Below are positions 54,307 through 62,685 of a stretch of 64,000 bases of DNA, piece by piece. The translations under genes and the position numbers were made by a program. This stretch comes from Rubripirellula tenax (lineage in GTDB: Bacteria > Planctomycetota > Planctomycetia > Pirellulales > Pirellulaceae): positions 1,301,900 to 1,365,899 of the forward strand of contig NZ_SJPW01000001.1 in the NCBI RefSeq assembly GCF_007860125.1, written 5' to 3'. Each line of letters begins with the position of its first letter. Position 1 is the first letter of the stretch. The notes below the pieces were generated by a model. The model ran no database searches, had not been told where the DNA came from, and saw only the letters and a program-made list of their open reading frames with translations.

Positions 54307-54578
54307 GAAAGATACAGACGAAACGTGATGCGGTTCGAATTCAGTTCGGAGCCGCGATTGTCTCGACAGCCTGGCGATAACGCCACCGGTGACGGAAAAG
54401 TTCGGCGCGATCGGAATAATCCGAACCCTTGACCCAACCGCTCCATCACTTGCGATGGAAATGATCACCCAGGTCGATTCTGGCCTACATGCGTCCTATT
54501 TGTGTCCCATCGTTGCATAGCAGGTTTGCGAATCTGCCAAAAACGATTCTTCCCGGGGCAGTGACGAGCAGGCTAGAC

Positions 54579-55454
54579 ATGACGACGACTACGGCAAAGA
54601 CAAAAACGACGAATCAAGAAATCGCCGACGATGTCGCCTTTGGCGTCCAACGAGACGAAACGACGTGGCAGCCCCGGTCCGACCATGACCTTGCGATCGA
54701 ACGGATCGACGACGCACTTGATTTGATCGCCGAAGCGAACGCGATCGCTTCGGACGCAATCCCCGTGACCCGCTATGACGTCACCGTGATTGTTCCGGTC
54801 TACAACGAAATTCGCACGATCGAACAGGTCATCAAGCGCATCGAAAAAGTGATGCCGCCGGCAACGGAAATCATCATCGTTGACGATGGCAGCACCGATG
54901 GCACAGCCGAATACCTGCAAACGATGCCCTATCGCGCTGGTTGCCAAGTGATTTGCCGACGCGCCAATCACGGCAAGGGTTCCGCCGTTCGCTTGGCGAT
55001 CCGACACAGCCGCGGCAAAGTCGTTGCGATCCAGGACGCCGATCTCGAGTACGATCCCGCCGATTTGCTGAGAGTGATTTGGCCGATCCTTGATGGCGAT
55101 GCCGACGCGATTTACGGTTCGCGTTACATCGACGGTTGGGACGATTCGTCGCTGGTACACCGCTTTGGCAATTGGGTACTGACATCGATCAGCAATTTGA
55201 TGACCGGACTGCGGCTGACCGACATGGAAACATGCCACAAAGCATTCGACGGTGACATGCTGCGTTCACTCGAATTGAAAGAATGCCGCTTCGGTTTTGA
55301 ACCCGAGATCACGGCAAAGATTGCGGCCGACCACTGGGAAATCTACGAAGTCCCCACCGGATACCAAGCCCGCACTTACCAAGAGGGCAAGAAGATCGGC
55401 ATCAAAGATGCGTTCTCGGCCCTGGCGTGCATGTGGCGTTACCGCAAAGGGTAG
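54579..55454 (+). CDS. Family 2 glycosyltransferase (dolichyl/polyprenyl-phosphate mannose synthase-like)
   Basis: The ATG at 54579 gives 291 residues. The GT-A core shows VTVIVPVYNEIRTIEQVIKR (about 65), the nucleotide-binding Asp pair in IIIVDDGSTDGTAEYL, the metal-binding DxD-like region AIQDADLEYDPADL, and the acceptor-side segment around RLTDMETCHKAF and GFEPEITAKIA. The first ~60 residues are a low-complexity extension. It would transfer a sugar from a nucleotide sugar to a polyprenyl phosphate or protein-bound acceptor; a GT-C membrane enzyme at 21440 could in principle use such a product, but they are far apart. Confidence 0.88.
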   Translation: MTTTTAKTKTTNQEIADDVAFGVQRDETTWQPRSDHDLAIERIDDALDLIAEANAIASDAIPVTRYDVTVIVPVYNEIRTIEQVIKRIEKVMPPATEIIIVDDGSTDGTAEYLQTMPYRAGCQVICRRANHGKGSAVRLAIRHSRGKVVAIQDADLEYDPADLLRVIWPILDGDADAIYGSRYIDGWDDSSLVHRFGNWVLTSISNLMTGLRLTDMETCHKAFDGDMLRSLELKECRFGFEPEITAKIAADHWEIYEVPTGYQARTYQEGKKIGIKDAFSALACMWRYRKG

Positions 55455-55496
55455 TTCTGGAAAACATTTTCCGACAACTCGTTGCGACACAGATGC

Positions 55497-56834
55497 TCAA
55501 TCGTCGCCCGGGCCTTCATCGGTGCGATGCCGCTTGTGCAAATACAGCTTGATCGGCACTTCGCCGAACGGCAGATGGTCGCGGATCACGCCCAGCAGAT
55601 AGCGTTGATAGTCATTGCCGATCGATTTGGGATCGTTGACGACCAAGACGATCGTTGGCGGTTGGGTCGCAACTTGCGTGGCATAGTAAATTTTGGGGCG
55701 GCGGCCCTGGTGCAACGGCGGAATGTGCGCCTCAACGGCGGCGCGAATGACGCGGTTCAACACGCCCGTTGAAACTCGTCCACTGGACTGTTTGAACAGC
55801 ATCGTCGCGTGATTCAGCAATGCCTTGACGTTCTTGCCGGTTTGCCCGGTGATGAACGCGATCGGCGCATAGGCAAGAGTCGGGAATTGGCTACGCAGGT
55901 AACGCACCCAACGATCCGTTGGCACCGTGTTGTGCAACTTGTCCCACTTGTTGATCACGAACACGCACGGCTTGTGATTCTCCATCACGTAACCGAGCAA
56001 CTGCTTATCGACCTTGCTGACGGTTTCCGACGCGTCGAAGAACATCAGCACCACGTCGGCCCGTCGCACACTGCGTTGGGCGCGGTGCATGCCGTAGTAT
56101 TCCAAGTCAGTTCGTTGGCTCTTTCGTTTTCGCAAACCGGGCGTATCAATTGCCATGAACGTTTGCCCGTCCATTTCAAAACGAACGTCCACGCTGTCGC
56201 GAGTCGTTCCGGGCACTTCGCTGACGATCATTCGATCCGACTCGGCCAACGTGTTGACGAAGGTGCTCTTGCCGACGTTGCGGCGACCGACAATGGTGAC
56301 CTTCATCTGCGTTTCGGCATGAACTTCATCGTTCGGATCGGGCAGTCGGTCAACGATCAAATCGAGCAGGTCGTCGCGGTGACGGTTTTGCGTCGTGCTG
56401 ATTTGGATCATGTGACCGCGGCCGAGTTTGTGGAACTCCTCGGCCTGTATGTCCTGGTGCGGTTGGTCGGCTTTGTTGCAGACCAAAACGACCGGCCGTT
56501 CGACACCACGCAGACGCTCGGCCACATCTTCGTCCAGCGGCATCATCCCGCTTTGCACGTCGACGACCATGACAATCACGTCCGCCGAATTGATGGCCAA
56601 TTCGATCTGGCGGCTGACGTCGGCCGTCAGATCGTCGTCATCGACGATCCCAATACCACCGGTATCAATCAGTTCGAAAAAGCGATCGTTGTGTTCGATC
56701 AACGTCATCATGCGGTCGCGAGTCACGCCGGCGTGATCGTCGACGATGGCCAGGCGGCGGCGAGCGAGCCAATTGAACAGGCTGCTTTTGCCGACGTTGG
56801 GGCGGCCGACGATGGCGACTTGAGGAACTGGCAT
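55497..56834 (-). CDS. der: Der (EngA), double-GTPase ribosome-assembly factor
   Basis: The ATG at 56834 gives 445 residues, normal for Der; a longer frame upstream is non-homologous. Two GTPase domains: first G1 VGRPNVGKSS, then DHAGVTRDR (G2), DTGGIGI (G3) and NKAD (G4); second G1 VGRRNVGKST, then VPGTTRDS, DTPGLRK and NKWD. The C-terminal KH-like domain follows (IPPLHQGRRPKIYYATQV). Der is needed for assembly of the 50S ribosomal subunit. It is divergent from the uracil-DNA glycosylase gene, with 117 bp between the start codons. Confidence 0.97.
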   Translation of the reverse strand: MPVPQVAIVGRPNVGKSSLFNWLARRRLAIVDDHAGVTRDRMMTLIEHNDRFFELIDTGGIGIVDDDDLTADVSRQIELAINSADVIVMVVDVQSGMMPLDEDVAERLRGVERPVVLVCNKADQPHQDIQAEEFHKLGRGHMIQISTTQNRHRDDLLDLIVDRLPDPNDEVHAETQMKVTIVGRRNVGKSTFVNTLAESDRMIVSEVPGTTRDSVDVRFEMDGQTFMAIDTPGLRKRKSQRTDLEYYGMHRAQRSVRRADVVLMFFDASETVSKVDKQLLGYVMENHKPCVFVINKWDKLHNTVPTDRWVRYLRSQFPTLAYAPIAFITGQTGKNVKALLNHATMLFKQSSGRVSTGVLNRVIRAAVEAHIPPLHQGRRPKIYYATQVATQPPTIVLVVNDPKSIGNDYQRYLLGVIRDHLPFGEVPIKLYLHKRHRTDEGPGDD

Positions 56835-56951
56835 GAGACGGGGGCAAAAAGGGTGGAAAACACGGACTGGGGAATCGAACAAGGTACGCCGGATCGGCCG
56901 TTTCAGACAGACCCGGTAACCTCGCAAACTGGCACCCGGTACAATCTGGGT

Positions 56952-57878
56952 ATGACGCAAACGCCCCCCATCACCGCCCAAGGCGAATCGCCCGAACCAC
57001 TCGACGCGTTCGAGATTCGCGACCAGGCGACCGCGCTGGCGGCTCATTTGCAGCGTGCCGGCGTTACGTTCCTGCCTCGGGCGGATGCCGCGGCCGTTGA
57101 ACTTTGGTCAGCCAGATTCGAATCGGCGACCGCCACCGAGGAATCTGATGAAGCGGTTCAAGAGGCCCCCGCACTTGAATCACCGGCCCCGACCCCGCCT
57201 GTCGCAAACGAAGAATCGCCAAAGCGGGCTGCCGTTGCGACACCCCGCCGAGTCGATTCGGTCGCCGCTTTTTCGTCGACCGACGGCCCCTACCCGGGAC
57301 CGGCGCTGCCAGCGGCCGAACGTCAGACTCAGTTGGAAACATGGTCCGCCGAAGTTGCGTCCTGCACCAAATGCGACGTCCTTTCGAGCTGTCGGACGAA
57401 AACCGTGTTCGGCGAAGGCAACGTCGCGCCGCGATTCGTGTTCTTTGGGGAAGCCCCCGGGGCCGACGAAGATCGCGAGGGCCGGCCCTTCGTCGGCAAG
57501 GCGGGCCAACTGTTGACCAAGATGATCCAGGCCTGCAAGTTCGACCGCAGTGACGCCTACATTCTGAACACCGTCAAATGCCGGCCGCCGGGAAACAGAA
57601 ACCCCGAACCCGAAGAAATCGCCAACTGTCGACCGTTCTACGAACAACAACTTTCCATCCTTCGCCCCGAATACATCGTGTGCCTGGGCGCGATCAGCGC
57701 CCAAGAATTGATGAAGACCAAATTGTCCGTCGGTCGCTTGCGAGGAAAGTTGCATCAGTATTTTGATAGCAAAGTGTTGGTCACGTATCACCCGGCATAT
57801 TTATTGAGAAATCCGGCTGCGAAAAAGGCGGCGTGGGATGATTTGCAATTGATGATGCGCGACGCCGGATTGCTTTGA
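56952..57878 (+). CDS. Family 4 uracil-DNA glycosylase with N-terminal extension
   Basis: The ATG at 56952 gives 308 residues; the upstream continuation is antisense to der. Residues 1-125 form a Pro/Ala/Glu-rich extension not found in typical ~200-residue UDG4. The [4Fe-4S] ligands are C138, C141, C210 and C226 (SCTKCDVL, TVKCRPPG, ANCRPF). Motif A is GEAPGADED (166-174), with FVGKAGQLL and the leucine-rich uracil-pocket segment following; the DNA-intercalation region TYHPAYLLRNP is near the end. The enzyme removes uracil from DNA as the first step of base-excision repair. Confidence 0.93.
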   Translation: MTQTPPITAQGESPEPLDAFEIRDQATALAAHLQRAGVTFLPRADAAAVELWSARFESATATEESDEAVQEAPALESPAPTPPVANEESPKRAAVATPRRVDSVAAFSSTDGPYPGPALPAAERQTQLETWSAEVASCTKCDVLSSCRTKTVFGEGNVAPRFVFFGEAPGADEDREGRPFVGKAGQLLTKMIQACKFDRSDAYILNTVKCRPPGNRNPEPEEIANCRPFYEQQLSILRPEYIVCLGAISAQELMKTKLSVGRLRGKLHQYFDSKVLVTYHPAYLLRNPAAKKAAWDDLQLMMRDAGLL

Positions 57879-58101
57879 ACGCCCCGGTGAACCGGCACTC
57901 ACCGCGTCAACGGCGGCGCGGCGAAACCGTTTTTCGCACGCTTGAATGGGTTTCGCACGATGACGGGTTCGCGATTTTTTCCTATTGACCGTTTTCGCTC
58001 GATGGGAACAATCACGACATCGGTGGAGCGAGGACTGCTCTTTCCGACGGCGGTGGAACCGTCGTGAAACAAATTTATCTGCGATGTGCACGGAGGCCAT
58101 C

Positions 58102-59634
58102 ATGCGTCACGGGATCAAATCAGCTCGTACAAGTGCAACCCAAGTTTCGGTTGACGGTTCGAACGAATTCGGCTCACCCCTTTCGCTTCGTCAAATCTTG
58201 CCGTCGGCGCGACTGACCACTTCGGACGACATCGTCGTCACCTCCATCGCACCATCGGCGGAACAAGCCGTACGCGGTGACATGATCGTTTACCGGATCG
58301 GCAAAGACGATCCGGCGAAATTGGTCGCCCAAGCGATGGCTCGCGGTGCTGGGGTCATCCTGACCGAGCAATTGTTGCCGTGTCCGGTTCCCCAGTGCAT
58401 TGTCGGCGACATCGAATTGGCGATGGCTGCGATCACTGCCAATCAATTAGATCGCCCGGACCGAAAACTTTTGACCATCGGCGTGATCGGCTCTGCCGGC
58501 AAGACGACGACGTCGTTGTTGTTATCGACGCTACTCAAGTCCAGCGGCGTACGCGTCGGATTCCAAACGGACTTGGGGACTCACGACGGCATTGTGCAAT
58601 CGACTGCACCGGAGTCGCTAGCCAGCAGCGCGTCGTTGATCCAATGGCTCGGCGAAGCCGTCGACGCGGGTGCGAACGCAGTCGTCGTCGAACTATCCGA
58701 TGACGAAGCCCGCTACGGACACTACGATTCGATCGAGTTTGATGTTTTGGTCGTTTGCGGTTCCGCGATCGGCGGCAATGACTTTGGCCCGTCCGGATTG
58801 CAATGTGCGCTGGAACGATTGACCGATGACGGTGTCGTCGTCTCGCCGGCCGACGATCCTCGTGCGATGCAGATCATCGAAGAACACGATATCAAACACG
58901 TCACCTATGGCGTTCGCAAAGCAGCGGACTTGACCGCCAAGATCATCGATCATGCCGATGGGATGACGACACTGTTGGTGACTCACCACGACACCACCGC
59001 CGTGATGGAAACATCCCTATGCGGCGGCGCGATGGCAGCCAATCATGCGGCGGCCGTGTTGGTGGGACTGTTGCTTGACCAGCCGTTGCACGAAGCGGTC
59101 GAAAAGGTCAGCTCGCTGCGAAGTGTTCCCGGTCGTGGTCAACGACTTTCACGATTCGGACAGGCATCGGTGGTACTGGACCTTGGCGGAACGGTCGATC
59201 GAGTCGCCGCGTCGTTGCGAACATTTCGATCGATGAAAGGAGCCGGTCGCCTGTGGTGTGTCCTGGCCATCGACGGCGGCGAACAACCTGAAATCCTGGC
59301 TCGTTACGGGCATCTGATCGAGCGGTTCGCCGACAACTGCGTCGTGACGTCCGATCCGGCAACGCGTCAATCGTTTTTACCCGCTTCCCATGCGGTGCTG
59401 GACGGCGTCGAGCAATGCGTTGCGATGCGATTGGTCGCCGACCGCGATCGCGCGATCCAGTGGGCGATGTCGGAAGCTGGCATCAACGACACGATCCTGG
59501 TGATCACCGGCCAACGTCACCAGACACCGCTGGCGGCAAGGACTGAACTGGGCGAATTAGAAAAACTTGTCGAAACCGCTTGGACAAAATCAGAAGACAA
59601 CGACCCCAAGCCGAAGCTCAAGATTTTTGGCTAA
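58102..59634 (+). CDS. Divergent MurE-like Mur-ligase paralogue
   Basis: The start at 58102 is chosen for its GGAGG ribosome-binding site (58092-58096, five bases away), giving 510 residues. The N-terminal UDP-binding-like region (about 20-120) resembles MurE. The ATP loop IGSAGKTTTS lies at about 129-138 (family GxxGKT[ST]). After ELSDDEARYG (197-206), where MurE has a longer EVSSH-type segment, come DDPRAMQII and the ligase domain. The family DYAHTPD motif is replaced by VLDLGGTVD (358-366), and the DNPR meso-diaminopimelate motif is not found. It could be a Mur ligase with other substrate use or a non-catalytic paralogue. It converges with a response regulator with 4-bp stop overlap. Confidence 0.8.
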   Translation: MRHGIKSARTSATQVSVDGSNEFGSPLSLRQILPSARLTTSDDIVVTSIAPSAEQAVRGDMIVYRIGKDDPAKLVAQAMARGAGVILTEQLLPCPVPQCIVGDIELAMAAITANQLDRPDRKLLTIGVIGSAGKTTTSLLLSTLLKSSGVRVGFQTDLGTHDGIVQSTAPESLASSASLIQWLGEAVDAGANAVVVELSDDEARYGHYDSIEFDVLVVCGSAIGGNDFGPSGLQCALERLTDDGVVVSPADDPRAMQIIEEHDIKHVTYGVRKAADLTAKIIDHADGMTTLLVTHHDTTAVMETSLCGGAMAANHAAAVLVGLLLDQPLHEAVEKVSSLRSVPGRGQRLSRFGQASVVLDLGGTVDRVAASLRTFRSMKGAGRLWCVLAIDGGEQPEILARYGHLIERFADNCVVTSDPATRQSFLPASHAVLDGVEQCVAMRLVADRDRAIQWAMSEAGINDTILVITGQRHQTPLAARTELGELEKLVETAWTKSEDNDPKPKLKIFG

Positions 59635-60017
59635 GAGGGGCGCCAGCCGTACACTTCGGCGAGCGCTCCGCACACGACGTCGCTGAGTTGTTTTAACCGG
59701 ACCGGCTTATCGAGTATCTCGTAGGCCAACATTGCCTCGGCCTCGCGCCGGATGTCGTCGCTCAGATCGGCGCTCATCAGCACGCATGGCAGCCTGCTGC
59801 CGCTAGACCGAAGCTGGCGAATCACTTCCAAGCCCGACAGCCGAGGCATATGGAAGTCGATCAGGCAGACGTGGACTTCCCCGGCACCAAGAACTTCCAG
59901 GGCCTCTTCGCCATCGGTTGCTTCGGTCACCTGGAACCCGCGCCGCACCAAGCCTTCACAAACGACGTGGCGAAACGCCGCGTCATCGTCGGTCACCAAT
60001 AGGTTCGGGATCAGCAT
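59631..60017 (-). CDS. Single-domain response regulator receiver (CheY-like)
   Basis: The ATG at 60017 gives 128 residues (a GTG at 60026 is an alternative). The receiver fold shows the acidic pocket in LLVTDDDAAF, the phospho-acceptor Asp in VCLIDFHMPRLSG, the conserved Thr/Ser as VLMSADLSDD, and the Lys in EILDKPVRLKQL. There is no output domain. Its stop codon overlaps the stop of the Mur-like gene; a MoxR gene starts on the other strand 112 bp away. No adjacent histidine kinase is seen. Confidence 0.92.
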   Translation of the reverse strand: MLIPNLLVTDDDAAFRHVVCEGLVRRGFQVTEATDGEEALEVLGAGEVHVCLIDFHMPRLSGLEVIRQLRSSGSRLPCVLMSADLSDDIRREAEAMLAYEILDKPVRLKQLSDVVCGALAEVYGWRPS

Positions 60018-60128
60018 GGTTTGCACCGGCTACAGTTCCGGACTGCCACCACGGCAGCCTCTGGCAGACTATCATCATAATTGCAATTGTAGTGCCGAAT
60101 CTTATCCCGCATCGGATCATGGTCCCGA

Positions 60129-61127
60129 ATGAATCAACCGGCAACGCGTCCCAAAACCGATAAATCCGGTCAAATCGATTCTCCGGCAGCCGTCAGCGAG
60201 CTGGCAAAAAGAATTATTGGCAATGTCGAACTGGCAATCGTCGGCAAACGGAAGCAATTGGTATTGTCGCTGGTGACATGGTTGTCGGGCGGCCACATCT
60301 TGCTGGAGGACGTCCCCGGCGTGGCGAAAACCATGCTCGCACGCGCCTTGGCGCGCAGCGTGGGATGCCACTTCAAGCGGGTTCAATGCACCCCAGACCT
60401 GCTGCCCACCGACGTCACGGGCACTTCGATTTTCAACCAAAAGACGGCCGAGTTCGAATTTCGTCCGGGCCCCGTCTTCACGCAAATTTTGTTGGCCGAC
60501 GAAATCAATCGCGCCACGCCACGAACGCAAGCCTCGTTATTGGAAGCAATGGCCGAAACCCGGGTCACCGTCGACGGCACAACGCACACGCTCAAACCGC
60601 CGTTCATTGTCATCGCGACCCAGAATCCGGTCGACCATGAGGGCACTTTCCCATTGCCCGAAGCCCAGCTTGACCGCTTCATGATGCGGTTCAGCCTGGG
60701 GTATCCGTCGATGGAAGAAGAACTGCGGATGCTGGAGTTGCTGCAGCACACGCACCCGGTGGACCGATTGAAACCCGTCGCCACGGCCGACGAGATCGTG
60801 GCTGCGTCGATCGAAGTTCGCAAGGTTCACGTCGACCCACGAGTTCGCCAATACTTACTGCAGATCGTCAACGAGACTCGAAACCATGACGACTTGGCGC
60901 TCGGTGGCAGCCCGCGTGCGACCATCGCCTTGTTTCGATGTGCTCAAGCGATGGCGGCGATTCGTGGTCGCAATTTTGCCATGCCCGACGACGTCAAAAA
61001 GATCATCGCACCCGTGATGAATCACCGATTGATCATGCGTCCCGAGAGCCGCTTGCGCAAATTGACGACCGAGAAAATCTTGGACGACATCGTCAACGAG
61101 ATCGCCGTGCCGACCATCGAAGGGTGA
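60129..61127 (+). CDS. MoxR-family AAA+ ATPase (paired with DUF58)
   Basis: A 332-residue MoxR ATPase. Walker A is unusual in being EDVPGVAKTM rather than GLGKT; the GxxKT lysine is kept. Walker B is ILLADEINRATPRTQ; the signature ATQNPVDHEGTFPLPEAQLDRFM follows (quoted in parts: ATQNPVDHE, LPEAQLDRFM). The C-terminal lid includes GGSPRATIALFRCAQAM. It is followed after 15 bp by a DUF58 gene, a pairing common in MoxR systems where the ATPase activates partner proteins of the envelope. Confidence 0.95.
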   Translation: MNQPATRPKTDKSGQIDSPAAVSELAKRIIGNVELAIVGKRKQLVLSLVTWLSGGHILLEDVPGVAKTMLARALARSVGCHFKRVQCTPDLLPTDVTGTSIFNQKTAEFEFRPGPVFTQILLADEINRATPRTQASLLEAMAETRVTVDGTTHTLKPPFIVIATQNPVDHEGTFPLPEAQLDRFMMRFSLGYPSMEEELRMLELLQHTHPVDRLKPVATADEIVAASIEVRKVHVDPRVRQYLLQIVNETRNHDDLALGGSPRATIALFRCAQAMAAIRGRNFAMPDDVKKIIAPVMNHRLIMRPESRLRKLTTEKILDDIVNEIAVPTIEG

Positions 61128-61142
61128 GTGTGAGCGACGATC

Positions 61143-62543
61143 ATGCCCGATGATGTGCTCGAACAAGTCGACCAGCAACTGCTCGACCGCGTCGAACAAC
61201 GCGTTGCATCAGAATCCGCGGCGTCGCCGAAGTTCACGGTCATGGCTGGCATCGCGACGGTTCTGTTGTTCGGAATGCTGTTCGGCGCATCGCTTTGGGT
61301 CTTGGTGGCCGTTGCGGCGGGGCTGATGCTTGCGGCCAACTATTTTCTGGCCAAAGTTTGGGCGACCGCAACCATCGCAACTCGCGGCGGCGCCGACAAC
61401 GACGAAGTCAAGATTGGATCGCAAGTCGCTGTCGAATTGAGCCTACACAACCGCAGCCGCATTCCCGTGCTTTGGGTTCTAGTTGAAGACCTGCTGCCGC
61501 GTTGGACGACAACGACGGAACATCCGACGCTTGCCGTCGAAGGTGACCGAGTCGGCGTGATGCTGCTGTGGCCCGATGAAACGCGAACGATGAACTACGA
61601 AGTCAAATGCCATCGCCGCGGCTATTTTCAAATCGGTCCGACCGTGCTGGAGACCGGTGACATGATGGGACTGTACCGTCGGTATCGCGTCGGCACCGAG
61701 CCTCAGTTTGTCACCGTGCTTCCCGAGGTCGTTCCGCTGACCAGCTATGAGATCGGTTCACGTCGTCCCATCGGTGAAATCCGCATGCGTGCGAATGTGA
61801 TGGACGACCCGACTCGCTTGCGGGGAATCCGGCAATGGCAGATCGGTGACCCGATGCGAAGCGTCCACTGGGCCGCAACGGCGCGAACCGGTGTGCTGCA
61901 CAGCAAGATCTACGAACCATCATCGATCGTCGGTGCGACGCTGCTGTTGGACTTGCACGAATCGACCAACCCCAGCAAGCAAGAACCGTATCGCGTCGAC
62001 TTAGCCGTCACGGCCGCCGCATCGATCGCCGCGGCACTGCACGATTCCGGTGAACCGTTCGGGCTGGCAACCAACGGTCGCGATGCTTCGGATCGTGTTC
62101 GCGAAGAAGGTTGGACAGGCGACCACCGCGTCCGCGGCGCAGCAGCCGAAGCAGCGTCGATGCGAGAAGAAAGCGATCGACTGCGACCTGTACTGATCGC
62201 ACCTGGTCGCGGTCCCGTTCAATTCAAAGAAGTGCATCGCACCTTGGCTCGCTTGGAACGAACCAGCGGATTAACGTTCGCGGAATTCTTGATCGAGTGT
62301 GAATCACGAATTTCGTCGGAGACCACGATGCTTGTGATCGTGCAGGACACGCCTCCCGAAACGATCGCATCGCTCGTATCGTTGTCGCGCCGCGGCCGAG
62401 CTGTGGCCGTGATCATCAACACACACGACATCAACGACTACAGCGCATCGGCGGGCCCATTGATCGCTAGCCGCATCCCCACGTTTCACCTAGCATCCAA
62501 AGAAGCGATCGCCGAAGTGTGCCGTCAAACGCTTGTCCGGTAA
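61143..62543 (+). CDS. DUF58 domain protein (MoxR partner)
   Basis: A 466-residue membrane protein. Two TM helices lie at about 30-80 (VMAGIATVLLFGMLFGASLWVLVAVAAGLMLAANYFL; shown as landmark only). Then comes a soluble beta-rich part and the DUF58 signature RLRGIRQWQIGDPMRSVHWAATARTGVLHSK (quoted in parts: GDPMRSVHWAATART). A VWA-like fold follows with the DLHESTNP region. DUF58 proteins are encoded with MoxR ATPases and take part in envelope-related processes. It lies 15 bp after the MoxR gene and likely forms an operon with it. Confidence 0.93.
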   Translation: MPDDVLEQVDQQLLDRVEQRVASESAASPKFTVMAGIATVLLFGMLFGASLWVLVAVAAGLMLAANYFLAKVWATATIATRGGADNDEVKIGSQVAVELSLHNRSRIPVLWVLVEDLLPRWTTTTEHPTLAVEGDRVGVMLLWPDETRTMNYEVKCHRRGYFQIGPTVLETGDMMGLYRRYRVGTEPQFVTVLPEVVPLTSYEIGSRRPIGEIRMRANVMDDPTRLRGIRQWQIGDPMRSVHWAATARTGVLHSKIYEPSSIVGATLLLDLHESTNPSKQEPYRVDLAVTAAASIAAALHDSGEPFGLATNGRDASDRVREEGWTGDHRVRGAAAEAASMREESDRLRPVLIAPGRGPVQFKEVHRTLARLERTSGLTFAEFLIECESRISSETTMLVIVQDTPPETIASLVSLSRRGRAVAVIINTHDINDYSASAGPLIASRIPTFHLASKEAIAEVCRQTLVR

Positions 62544-62559
62544 AAGCTGAGGCCCCAGG

Positions 62560-62680
62560 TTGCCCTGCGACTCCGCTGGGTGGCTCTGCGACTCCGCTGG
62601 CAGTTTGTACCGTGTGCTTGTGAACTGCTTTGCAGTTCATATCCCGCGAGCGGAGTCGCGGGTCCACATAGGGTTACCCG
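62560..62680 (-). repeat. Dispersed copy of the family A palindrome
   Basis: On the minus strand this reads like the 8-kb units: CCCTATGTGGACCCGCGACT, TCCGCTCGCGGG, an inner hairpin, then CGGAGTCGCAGAGCCAC twice. The inner hairpin has an 8-bp perfect stem (62621-62628 with 62632-62639) and an AAA loop on that strand. Relative to the first 8-kb unit, two stem pairs are changed on both sides, so pairing is preserved. It lies between the convergent DUF58 and tyrS genes. Confidence 0.9.
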
Positions 62681-62685
62681 AAAAC

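Noticed and set aside
55809-56951. Upstream extension of the uracil-DNA glycosylase frame
   Set aside because: It runs antisense through the der gene; the ATG at 56952 gives the homologous start region.
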